A stretch of 8,696 nucleotides of DNA from Promethearchaeota archaeon (lineage in GTDB: Archaea > Asgardarchaeota > Lokiarchaeia > Sigyniarchaeales > SOKP01): contig JAHLWE010000132.1 in the NCBI GenBank assembly GCA_019058135.1, positions 1 through 8,696 of the forward strand, given 5' to 3'. The position numbers and the translations under genes are program-made. Shown here one piece after another: positions 1 to 6,300 of this stretch (position 1 is its first letter; each line of letters begins with the position of its first letter). The notes below the pieces were generated by a model, which saw only the letters and a program-made list of their open reading frames with translations, did no database searches and was not told the origin of the DNA.

Positions 1-78
1 AAATATCAAATTCTTTTCTGACAAACATTTTTTTTATAAACATGCTTATTTTTCAACTTTAATTAAATGCTTTTAAAT

Positions 79-86
79 AAAAAAAA
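79..86 (-). terminator. Oligo-T tract directly after the 141-aa gene
   Basis: Read on the minus strand, eight consecutive T follow the stop codon of the small gene immediately, and a further T-rich stretch (ATTT, then TTTAATTAAAG) comes after. Archaeal RNA polymerase commonly terminates at oligo-T tracts without needing a hairpin, so this is a plausible terminator. No convincing stem precedes it. The rest of 1-78 is AT-rich, and I see no gene in it. Confidence 0.5.
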
Positions 87-512
87 TTATTTTTTAAGAT
101 TCTTATCTCTTTTTTCAGGTAGGATTCTTTTTTTAAGTGATTTGGAAATCCTCAACAGATTCTCCGAGAATTTTAATAAATAACAGACTGTTTCAAGAAA
201 CTTTAGTTCCCACATTGTATGAAACATTATCTGAGCAGATTTTTGAGCCTCAAACTCATTCCATGGCATACCTAGTTTCAAGCAATTCTTTTTTTGGTCC
301 AAAAAACATCCTTCAACAACTCTTTGTAAGGTCTCCCAGAATTCCTCCAATCGATCTTCGTCCTCTAAATATCCGGCATAAACTCTCTTGAATATTTTAT
401 ACTCATCAAGCTTCCATTTAGGTTGTTTTCCTCTATATTGTATGATGAATCCCTCATCCAACATAAATTCAGCTGATTTTAGTATTTTATCAGTCTTTAC
501 CTTTGCTTCCAT
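87..512 (-). CDS. Hypothetical 141-aa protein, probably helical
   Basis: I do not recognise this protein. It is 141 aa with no signal peptide and no clear membrane segment. It is rich in Glu, Lys and Leu, with four Trp and three Cys and no CxxC pair, so zinc binding is unlikely. Residues 5-35 (a helix, then a short strand-like FIIQYRG, then PKWKLDEY) could be a small winged-helix-like N-terminus, but this is only an impression. The middle (about 45-125) looks like amphipathic helices, and the last 20 residues are strongly basic (Lys/Arg). The start is the first ATG of the ORF. No Shine-Dalgarno sequence is visible, but a TATA-like box lies 59 nt upstream. The gene follows the GNAT gene on the same strand after a 74-nt gap, so it may be read alone or by read-through. 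Support for it being real comes from the length of the open frame in AT-rich DNA, the well-placed promoter and the terminator. Confidence 0.7.
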   Translation of the reverse strand: MEAKVKTDKILKSAEFMLDEGFIIQYRGKQPKWKLDEYKIFKRVYAGYLEDEDRLEEFWETLQRVVEGCFLDQKKNCLKLGMPWNEFEAQKSAQIMFHTMWELKFLETVCYLLKFSENLLRISKSLKKRILPEKRDKNLKK

Positions 513-560
513 TTTAATTAATTCTATAAAAATAAATCTGCCGTAATAATCACTTAAAAT

Positions 561-580
561 AAATATATAAAAAGAGAAAA
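561..580 (-). promoter_or_regulatory. TATA-like promoter of the 141-aa gene, overlapping the end-of-gene T-rich tract of GNAT-1
   Basis: The minus strand reads TTTTCTCTTTTTATATATTT. The TTTATATA core (571-564) begins 59 nt before the ATG at 512, the same offset as the TATA boxes of the two GNAT genes. A pyrimidine-rich stretch with C precedes it, as at the other promoters here. The same T-rich run starts within 7-26 nt after the GNAT-1 stop codon, so it may also serve as the oligo-T terminator of that gene. Both roles are inferred from sequence only. Confidence 0.45.
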
Positions 581-586
581 TGAATT

Positions 587-1807
587 TTACTCTCCATATA
601 CAATATCAACTATTTCTTGTCCTTCAAGAACTAACTGAATATTGGGGTCTATTTTCCCTTCTTCCAAGTTAAAAACTATATGATCTTCAAATATCTCCTC
701 GGATGCAACCTCCTTCCGCTTCCAGCAAGGAGCATATCCTCTAATCTTAAATCCTGCACTTAGAAAAATCTTTTGATGAACTGGTCTATATGCTGAAACA
801 AAACATTCAATATATCTTATATCCTTTTTCGAGGCAAATTCTTTAAGTTCTTTAAGTAATACAATCAAACAAGAATTATCTTTAATCCTATATTCTATCT
901 TTTCTATATTCTGAACAACAGGGTTATATAAAAATTTTATATATGAATCTATTCCGATTATATTAATTTTGACGTGATGATAATTGAATGCATCTATCTT
1001 ATCCTCAATATTTATCTTTCTTTTTAATTTTTTAAATAGATTAACATTTTTCTGAATTGAAGGTTCCACAAACTCAGCATTTTCAAGCGAATATCGCTTT
1101 TTCACAAAAGAATAAATATTTTTTACCTCCTGAATCAAAATGGGATTCTTCTTTCTTAAAAGATTTAAAACTTCTTCTGAATAAATAATATGAAGTAAGT
1201 CTGATTCAACTTTATTCATAAAAATATCTTTATTTGGAAGAAACGCGATAGGAAGAACACCACAAACTACTGAGATAAATTGTGATTTTGCGTGGGCAGT
1301 CCGGTTTTCAGCATACCACATATAAATTTTATCTCTGAAAGTTCCCCACATTCCGATTACACTACCGATTGCAAGTTTTTTTATATTCGTAAGTGACTGG
1401 AACTTTTTCTTTACCATAAGACCGCGCATATATCCTTTCTTCTGCTCAAAATCTAAAACATATGTAAAGCAGCCTACTGTTTTTCCCTCAGGCGATTTAA
1501 AGAGTACCCAATGATAATTGTTGTTTATTATCATTTCACGAACCTCTTCCGGATCTTCCATTTCTCTGTAAGGATATGTTCCTCCATAACAATCTTTATA
1601 AATCTCAGTTATTTCCTCTGCGTCTTTTGGTTTTGCTAAAGTTAAATAACAATCTAAACGATCTAGATTTCTATCAATTTCAAAATCCAGCTCCATATTT
1701 TCCTCTAAATCTGGAACAATCCCAATTCTAGCAAACTTATCGATGAACCTATCGGTAGTTTTCTCTGGTATGTACTCAGTACTTTTAACTATACTGCTTG
1801 ACGCCAT
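587..1807 (-). CDS. GNAT-family N-acetyltransferase with tandem GNAT-like halves (paralogue 1)
   Basis: This 406-aa protein is a probable cytosolic acyl-CoA-dependent acyltransferase; its substrate is unknown. After a 50-residue N-terminal extension, the first GNAT domain spans about 53-195. It has a beta strand plus helix (DCYLTLAKPKDAEEITEIY), then VGCFTYVLD and GYMRGLMVKKKFQSL (motif A region, 111-150), and YMWYAENRTAHAKSQ with LPNKDIF (motif B region, 162-196). The usual Q/R-x-x-G-x-G/A acyl-CoA loop is replaced by QSLTNIKKL, so catalysis by a standard mechanism is not assured. After a helical linker (200-270), residues about 275-385 look like a second GNAT-like half, ending in RYIECFVSAYRPVHQKIF and AGFKIRGYAPCWK. 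The start is favoured by TGAGGA 10 nt upstream and by MASS, which the paralogue shares. By hand count it is about 69% identical to the 6301-7527 protein over residues 51-200. Confidence 0.85.
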   Translation of the reverse strand: MASSSIVKSTEYIPEKTTDRFIDKFARIGIVPDLEENMELDFEIDRNLDRLDCYLTLAKPKDAEEITEIYKDCYGGTYPYREMEDPEEVREMIINNNYHWVLFKSPEGKTVGCFTYVLDFEQKKGYMRGLMVKKKFQSLTNIKKLAIGSVIGMWGTFRDKIYMWYAENRTAHAKSQFISVVCGVLPIAFLPNKDIFMNKVESDLLHIIYSEEVLNLLRKKNPILIQEVKNIYSFVKKRYSLENAEFVEPSIQKNVNLFKKLKRKINIEDKIDAFNYHHVKINIIGIDSYIKFLYNPVVQNIEKIEYRIKDNSCLIVLLKELKEFASKKDIRYIECFVSAYRPVHQKIFLSAGFKIRGYAPCWKRKEVASEEIFEDHIVFNLEEGKIDPNIQLVLEGQEIVDIVYGE

Positions 1808-1817
1808 TTTTATTTTT

Positions 1818-1823
1818 TCCTCA
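1818..1823 (-). promoter_or_regulatory. Shine-Dalgarno-like site of GNAT-1
   Basis: The minus strand reads TGAGGA, with 10 nt between it and the ATG at 1807. It supports this start codon and a leadered transcript, in agreement with the TATA box about 58 nt upstream. Confidence 0.5.
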
Positions 1824-1840
1824 AAATATATCGAATATTC

Positions 1841-1909
1841 CCTTCATAAATTGAAGATATTTAAAGAAAAAACCTGGAATGAATATAAAGTCCAGTGATC
1901 TTAAGTAGA
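1841..1909 (-). repeat. Duplicated GNAT upstream region, copy 1 (mate at 7562-7630)
   Basis: Without any gap, these 69 bp match 7562-7630 at 51 positions (74%, hand count). The best blocks are CCTTCATAAA (10/10), TATTTAAA around the TATA box, AATATAA, and AAGTAGA at the far end. The similarity stops abruptly beyond AAGTAGA. The region therefore includes the promoter and about 45 bp upstream of it, enough for an operator or activator site shared by both GNAT genes. Confidence 0.75.
1857..1872 (-). promoter_or_regulatory. TATA-box promoter of GNAT-1
   Basis: The minus strand reads TTTTTTCTTTAAATAT. The TTTAAATA core starts 58 nt before the ATG. If transcription starts about 25 nt after the TATA box, the leader is roughly 30 nt and contains the Shine-Dalgarno-like TGAGGA. 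The identical 16 nt occur before the PP-loop gene (7911-7926). The element just upstream of the TATA box is a T-run plus C, not the purine-rich BRE usually described for archaea. Confidence 0.6.
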
Positions 1910-1911
1910 AC

Positions 1912-2035
1912 TGATTGAGATATGTGGTCAGGCTGCCTAAATAGGAATAATACTATCTGAGTTTGGAGAATAGGGCTCGATTTCCATCGATGGAGATGGG
2001 TTCATGGGAAATACTTAGTATAACCCTTCAAAATT
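1912..2035. other. GC-enriched, palindrome-rich intergenic stretch; possible structured RNA or operator region
   Basis: GC is about 42% in 1921-1980 and 35% in 1981-2040, against much lower values nearby. It contains the perfect 12-bp palindrome TCCATCGATGGA (1983-1994). It also contains nested stems: GGGTT (1998-2002) with AACCC (2022-2026), and inside them ATAC (2011-2014) with GTAT (2018-2021). A competing pairing joins TTTCCAT (1981-1987) and ATGGGAAA (2004-2011). A minus-strand TATA-like ACTTATAAAAC lies at 2046-2056, about 25 nt before a GGGTTATAC start, so a minus-strand transcript is conceivable. That transcript could be a separate RNA or a long leader of GNAT-1. I cannot match it to a known RNA family. 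Confidence 0.3.
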
Positions 2036-2197
2036 AAGAACGATCGTTTTATAAGTTATTAATTAAAATAATTTTCTTAAAATTTACAGAAAAAATGCAA
2101 TTAAGTTTCAGCTCGAGAAGAGTTTAGAATATTCAATTATAGTCGAATAAAAAAAAGGAAGGGAAATGCAATAAAAACAATTTACAGTTCGCACTAT

Positions 2198-2247
2198 CTT
2201 ATTTATAAAATAAGAAACAAATTAGATAAATAGTTTTTATTAAAAAC
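2198..2247. repeat. Two AT-rich perfect hairpins with 3-nt loops
   Basis: CTTATTT-ATA-AAATAAG (2198-2214) and GTTTTT-ATT-AAAAAC (2233-2247) are perfect short inverted repeats, 18 nt apart, in the long gap upstream of the 1176-aa gene. AT-rich DNA produces such stems by chance fairly often. Two with triloops side by side could be protein-binding sites or transcript ends. The rest of 2036-2320 holds no gene that I can support. Confidence 0.3.
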
Positions 2248-2320
2248 GCAAATTTCAAATCTTGAATACTATCTTAATTTTTAGCAAACTTTTTTACGTT
2301 CATTAACTTAAATTCTTGTT

Positions 2321-2360
2321 GAAATATAAGAATATGTTTAATATTTAGAAAAATAAGGAT
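2321..2360 (+). promoter_or_regulatory. Weak promoter and ribosome-binding candidates for the 1176-aa gene
   Basis: GAAATATAAG (2321-2330) is a possible TATA box starting 55 nt before the ATG at 2376. This is slightly closer than for the other genes and a poorer match. AAGGAT (2355-2360) is the only Shine-Dalgarno-like sequence, with a long spacing of 15 nt. An in-frame TAG at 2346-2348 limits the start, so 2376 is the earliest possible ATG. Confidence 0.3.
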
Positions 2361-2375
2361 TTCCCAAGATACCAT

Positions 2376-5300
2376 ATGACCTCTCAAGATAAAGATATAG
2401 CAAACGAGTTAACCTTAAAGTTTAACGAATATTTAACGGCAGTCTCTAATTTTTTAGAAAGAAAACCAATAGTGCAACCTACAGAAATCCATCTTAAAGA
2501 GGATCAATTAATTTTTGAGGAAAAAAATACTTCTTTCGATATAGGAGTTAAAAGGTATTACGATAAAGATAATTTAATATTAATAATTAATCAAGAATCT
2601 TTAGAAATATTGGAATTTATACTGCTACGCGAGGCATATTATTGTTTTATTCCAGAACTTCTGCAAAACCATTCACTTATAAAGCTATGCATAATTTTAA
2701 AAGTTTCAGAATTTTTAAAGGAAGAACCGAATTTCGAAATATGGGAAAGAAAGCTTAAAATTGACCCCTTTTACACGGAATATTTTTTAAGATTTAACAT
2801 TGTTGCTAAAATTATAAAGCAAATTTTTGATTTTATCTATAAATACACGTTTTTAGGATTAAGTATCGAAGAGCAGTTAGATATTTTTGATAGTTTAATA
2901 TATGATTATATTTTCCAAAGAGGTTTTCTTGATAGTAATGAAAAAATTGAATTTCTTCAGATATTTTACTCCATTTTTCGCACAAAGAAAAAATTTACGA
3001 ATATAATAGATTATTCTGAAGATTTTCTTAAGATTTTTCGAGAAGGACAAAATAAATACATACCTTCAATTAAAAGGTTTAAGGAATTGTTCAATGAATT
3101 AATTGAGGAAAAAGTAATAACCTCGACTTATCAGGTGAATTGGAAATACTTCAATTGTAGTTATTACAAATGTTTTTTATCTTTCAATCCCTTAATTGAT
3201 AATTATACTGTTAACTTAATCTTAAAAAATTTGACTTTTTGTTTTGTGATAGATTTAACAGAGCATAATCTAGCGATTGAATGCGAGCTCTTTTTTGTCA
3301 TTCCATATAAATATATTGAAGACATGAAAAATTATTTTGCAAGAATAAAGAATTTCGGAATTCTTAAAGAATATTTTATCTTAGAATTTGAAAGTTATGA
3401 AAATACATTAAATTTAAATCATTTTCAAGAAGGAATCTCAAAACAGGAATCGTTATTCATAAAAAATAAGAATTTAAATAAAGATTTAATATTGTCACCA
3501 AATATACAATATATTCATAAGAAGGAAAGCAATACAAATATTATAGATCTTTTATTAATTGATAGAATAAGATGGATAACATCGAGTGGATTTGGTGTTG
3601 AACATCAAAAAGACCGTTTTAAGAAAATTAAAAATGATCTATTTAGTTATTTATTAAACCAAAAAAACAACATAACTAAACTAAAAAGTACTCTGGATAT
3701 CTTTTATGATAACCTTGAATTAAAACATAGATTTCTTAAATTTATTAACTTAAATAAATCTTATGGGTTTTTTTCTGTAAAAAAGCAAGTAAAAGACTTG
3801 TGTCAATTTATACAATTATTAAAACAAAAATCTATTTCTGATCTGACAAATAGCTTAGAAGAAATTACAAAATATGGAATAAGTTCAGATCTAAATATTA
3901 ATATTAAATACAAAAATTTTAAACACAAATTAATATTATCCGATGGTTTAAAGAGCAGTAAAATCTTTTCAAAAATTGAAAGTGATATGACTCTTTTCTC
4001 AAAATTAATAGATGCATTTGAGAACATTAAAATCTATAATCTGAATTTCATTGAAAAGATCTTGACAGAGTGGGAATATGCACGTAGATTATGCTCGACA
4101 AAGATTGACCGAATAAAAAAGGTAAGAAAAAGATTTCGGAAACAAAAAATAAAAATGAGATATATTGAAAATAAATTTCAGAATATAATAGAATCGGACC
4201 CCCCAGGAGCGGTCCCGTTTATGGTAAACTCGATAACGGTTCTTAATATTGCTTCTAATGTTTATCATATTTTTTTGAAAGATTCTGACAGTATGGAAGA
4301 AAAACTTACAAAATTAAAAAATCTAATTCCCAGAACTGAAGTTATGCGAGGAAAAAATGCTCTCTCGGAAGAAAAATATCTCTGGATCCGTCTCTTTATT
4401 ATTGATTTAGATCATAATGCAAAAAGAAAATTAGTAAGTATGATTAACAATATGTTTCAAGAAGACTTAATTTTTTTTAGAAACATAATCTCCACTCCAT
4501 TTCTTAATTATTTTAGTCTTAAAGATTTTTATGACCCAAATAATAACGATTTTTTCTATTCTGAAGATTTATTTGAGGAACTTTACAAATTTAGTATTTC
4601 TCTAATTAAAGACAAATTATCGCTTAAAAAATATAAATTAAAGACAAAGACAAAACTCGATTTTAAACTAATAAATAAAATGTTTAAAGAGAAGATTTCA
4701 CCTGATGAATTCGCGGAACAAACAAAAGTAAATAAAAAATTCAGTCTAAAGAAAATTCCACTGAATGAAATTGCAGTAATAAATAATAGTCTTGAAAGAT
4801 TTTTTCTTGGAAACGAAGATTATGAAGGATTTAAAAAAATTTCTCCTTTCATTAAAAAAATTGATTTTATTCCCATGTATCAGAAATTTGGTTTAGAAAA
4901 CTATTACCTTTATTTTCAACCCGAGGATATGAATAATAATGAATGGAAAATGATGTTTCCATTGGGCTTTAAGAAATTAGAGTATAGAGCTATCTTATCA
5001 AGATCAAATTCGTTTTTATTTAATTATGTATTTCCGTATAATAATCCTAATTTCTCCTATTTTAATTGGCTTGTAAAATCAAAAAATGCTATTAATAAAT
5101 ATATTTGGTTTTCTGTGAAAAAAGTGATTCCAATCTTAAATTTTGATTACAATATTGAATTCGATTCATTTTTTCAGACATTTTATGTATTAAGAAAATT
5201 AACGCAAAAGGTCCTGTTTTCACGGGATTTGGATTTTTCGTTTGAATCCAGATCATTTCTTCTATCTGATAATACTGTAGGAATATATAAAGGCCCTAAA

Positions 5301-5906
5301 GATAATGATTTTAAAGATCTGGTAGATTTAACATATATGGACATAAAGAATATTATCACTAAAAAGCATGAGAGGAATTTACAGGTAAAGAATCTAATTG
5401 AAAAAGAATTAATCTTTCCCTTCTTGACCTTGAAAAATGAAGTCGGATTTACAAATAAATTTTATGCAATCATTCCTGATCTATCAGAAATTCAGATGGA
5501 TAAAATTATAAAAATATTCAGCTTTCTTAATTACGGATTTATTTTTAGGATAAGCGGTAAATATTTCTTTAAGGAACTAGGAGAGGAGATAACTTTTGAA
5601 AGGGGAGTATTTTTAAAGTTTTATTTTCCAAATTCTAATCTCAGTCAATTTAAGCAAATAGTATGCGATTTATTAGATTATTTTAAAATTACCCATTATT
5701 TCCTATCTTTTGATCTTATTGAGGGAGACCGGTTTAGAGATGAGTTATTCCCCAAATGGAGCCATCCCAATCCGCTGAATTGCCATATATGGAATGAAAA
5801 AGAAGGACTTTGGATAAACCATAAATCAATCGTTAGTAATTTTGAAGCAATTTACCCTGAAGATCAGAAAAAATATACTGAAACAAATATGATCACTAAT
5901 ATATGA
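2376..5906 (+). CDS. Unrecognised 1176-aa modular protein with four repeated alpha/beta units (possible Lrp-like modules)
   Basis: I cannot name this protein. It is large, rich in Lys, Ile, Asn and Phe, and has no signal peptide or clear membrane helix, so it is probably cytosolic. Residues 1-230 are mostly helical (LREAYYCFIP near 84-93). Four stretches share one pattern: a KxI-like turn, an aromatic strand, a helix, strands ending near a FxxP or rigid strand, another helix, and a final strand. They are about 246-340 (YYKCFLSF, ELFFVIPY, YFILEFES), 612-705 (YHIFLKD, LWIRLFII, LIFFRNII), 824-918 (YYLYFQP, NYVFPYNN, YIWFSVKK) and 1008-1115 (FYAIIPD, FLKFYFPN, HYFLSFDL). Segments before the first and last (SIKRFKELFNELIEEKVI; KHERNLQVKNLIEKELIF) look like a recognition helix plus wing, as in Lrp/AsnC regulators. 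Residues 565-600 are very basic. DNA binding or ligand sensing is inference. The sequence is a single intact frame, transcribed divergently from GNAT-1 and convergently with GNAT-2. Confidence 0.75.
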   Translation: MTSQDKDIANELTLKFNEYLTAVSNFLERKPIVQPTEIHLKEDQLIFEEKNTSFDIGVKRYYDKDNLILIINQESLEILEFILLREAYYCFIPELLQNHSLIKLCIILKVSEFLKEEPNFEIWERKLKIDPFYTEYFLRFNIVAKIIKQIFDFIYKYTFLGLSIEEQLDIFDSLIYDYIFQRGFLDSNEKIEFLQIFYSIFRTKKKFTNIIDYSEDFLKIFREGQNKYIPSIKRFKELFNELIEEKVITSTYQVNWKYFNCSYYKCFLSFNPLIDNYTVNLILKNLTFCFVIDLTEHNLAIECELFFVIPYKYIEDMKNYFARIKNFGILKEYFILEFESYENTLNLNHFQEGISKQESLFIKNKNLNKDLILSPNIQYIHKKESNTNIIDLLLIDRIRWITSSGFGVEHQKDRFKKIKNDLFSYLLNQKNNITKLKSTLDIFYDNLELKHRFLKFINLNKSYGFFSVKKQVKDLCQFIQLLKQKSISDLTNSLEEITKYGISSDLNINIKYKNFKHKLILSDGLKSSKIFSKIESDMTLFSKLIDAFENIKIYNLNFIEKILTEWEYARRLCSTKIDRIKKVRKRFRKQKIKMRYIENKFQNIIESDPPGAVPFMVNSITVLNIASNVYHIFLKDSDSMEEKLTKLKNLIPRTEVMRGKNALSEEKYLWIRLFIIDLDHNAKRKLVSMINNMFQEDLIFFRNIISTPFLNYFSLKDFYDPNNNDFFYSEDLFEELYKFSISLIKDKLSLKKYKLKTKTKLDFKLINKMFKEKISPDEFAEQTKVNKKFSLKKIPLNEIAVINNSLERFFLGNEDYEGFKKISPFIKKIDFIPMYQKFGLENYYLYFQPEDMNNNEWKMMFPLGFKKLEYRAILSRSNSFLFNYVFPYNNPNFSYFNWLVKSKNAINKYIWFSVKKVIPILNFDYNIEFDSFFQTFYVLRKLTQKVLFSRDLDFSFESRSFLLSDNTVGIYKGPKDNDFKDLVDLTYMDIKNIITKKHERNLQVKNLIEKELIFPFLTLKNEVGFTNKFYAIIPDLSEIQMDKIIKIFSFLNYGFIFRISGKYFFKELGEEITFERGVFLKFYFPNSNLSQFKQIVCDLLDYFKITHYFLSFDLIEGDRFRDELFPKWSHPNPLNCHIWNEKEGLWINHKSIVSNFEAIYPEDQKKYTETNMITNI

Positions 5907-6021
5907 GCTTAGTTAATTCTTCCACTTTTGGCGTCAGATTATAATGTAAAAACTATTAAAATAAGTAAAATTATACTCATTTTATTTCAAATAATATTAT
6001 CAAACAGATTTTGACAAATTA

Positions 6022-6150
6022 TCTGTGGCGTTAGTCCGAACGCCTCTATCCCGTCCGCCATAGGAGCTTTCGGGAATACTTTTCATCCTATTTTCCCGAT
6101 ATGGGAGTTCTTTTCCACAGTTGAGGGATACCCTCGGAGATGATCCGATG
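6022..6150. ncRNA. GC-island structured RNA candidate of unknown family
   Basis: GC rises from about 10% (5941-6000) to about 50% (6021-6150) and falls to about 16% after it. Possible stems are: closing CTGTGG (6023-6028) with CCACAG (6115-6120); GGCGTT/AACGCC (6027-6032, 6039-6044; 6-nt loop); CTCTAT with ATAGGAG (6044-6049, 6060-6066; one bulge); CGGGAA/TTCCCG (6071-6076, 6093-6098); GAGGG-ATA-CCCTC (6123-6135); and CGGA-GATGA-TCCG (6135-6147). Adjacent stems share one or two bases, so not every pair can form at once. It lies between the ends of two convergent genes, so it is either a free-standing RNA or part of a 3' UTR, not a leader of a neighbouring gene. I could not match it to tRNA, 5S, SRP RNA, RNase P or C/D-box patterns. 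The strand is undecided. The remaining parts of 5907-6021 and 6217-6300 are AT-rich with nothing I can call. Confidence 0.5.
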
Positions 6151-6183
6151 CAAAACCATTCCTTCTTTAAATAAATAATAAAT

Positions 6184-6216
6184 AAAAAAAATTTGTCTTT
6201 AAATTTAACAAGACAA
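6184..6216 (-). terminator. Hairpin plus oligo-T terminator of GNAT-2
   Basis: On the minus strand, TTGTCTT (6216-6210) and AAGACAA (6199-6193) form a perfect 7-bp stem around a 10-nt AT-rich loop. It is followed after 1 nt by eight consecutive T (6191-6184). This looks like an intrinsic terminator about 85 nt after the GNAT-2 stop codon. Shorter T runs between 6236 and 6251 could act earlier. It would also separate GNAT-2 transcripts from the GC island. Confidence 0.6.
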
Positions 6217-6300
6217 TAGGTTTTCTATAAAGTGAAAAACTATAAAAAACTCAATGTTATTATCCAATAATATTAAACTTTACAGGTTTTATTATTTTTG

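Noticed and set aside
137..391. Plus-strand 84-aa open frame
   Set aside because: It lies wholly inside the 141-aa minus gene, has no promoter or ribosome-binding site, and its composition looks like a reverse-strand shadow.
1970..2030. tRNA-like GGGTTC segment
   Set aside because: No acceptor stem, anticodon arm or CCA-end partner can be laid out around it, and the stems overlap each other.
3803..4027. Minus-strand 74-aa open frame
   Set aside because: It is inside the 1176-aa gene on the opposite strand, with nothing recognisable in its translation.
2376..5906. Lantibiotic dehydratase (LanB-like) reading of the large protein
   Set aside because: The length is similar, but I see none of the expected motifs and no biosynthetic partners or precursor peptide nearby.
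6120..6150. Riboswitch-like end of the GC island (resemblance to TPP or fluoride motifs)
   Set aside because: The core consensus bases are absent and no gene starts downstream on either strand within reach.
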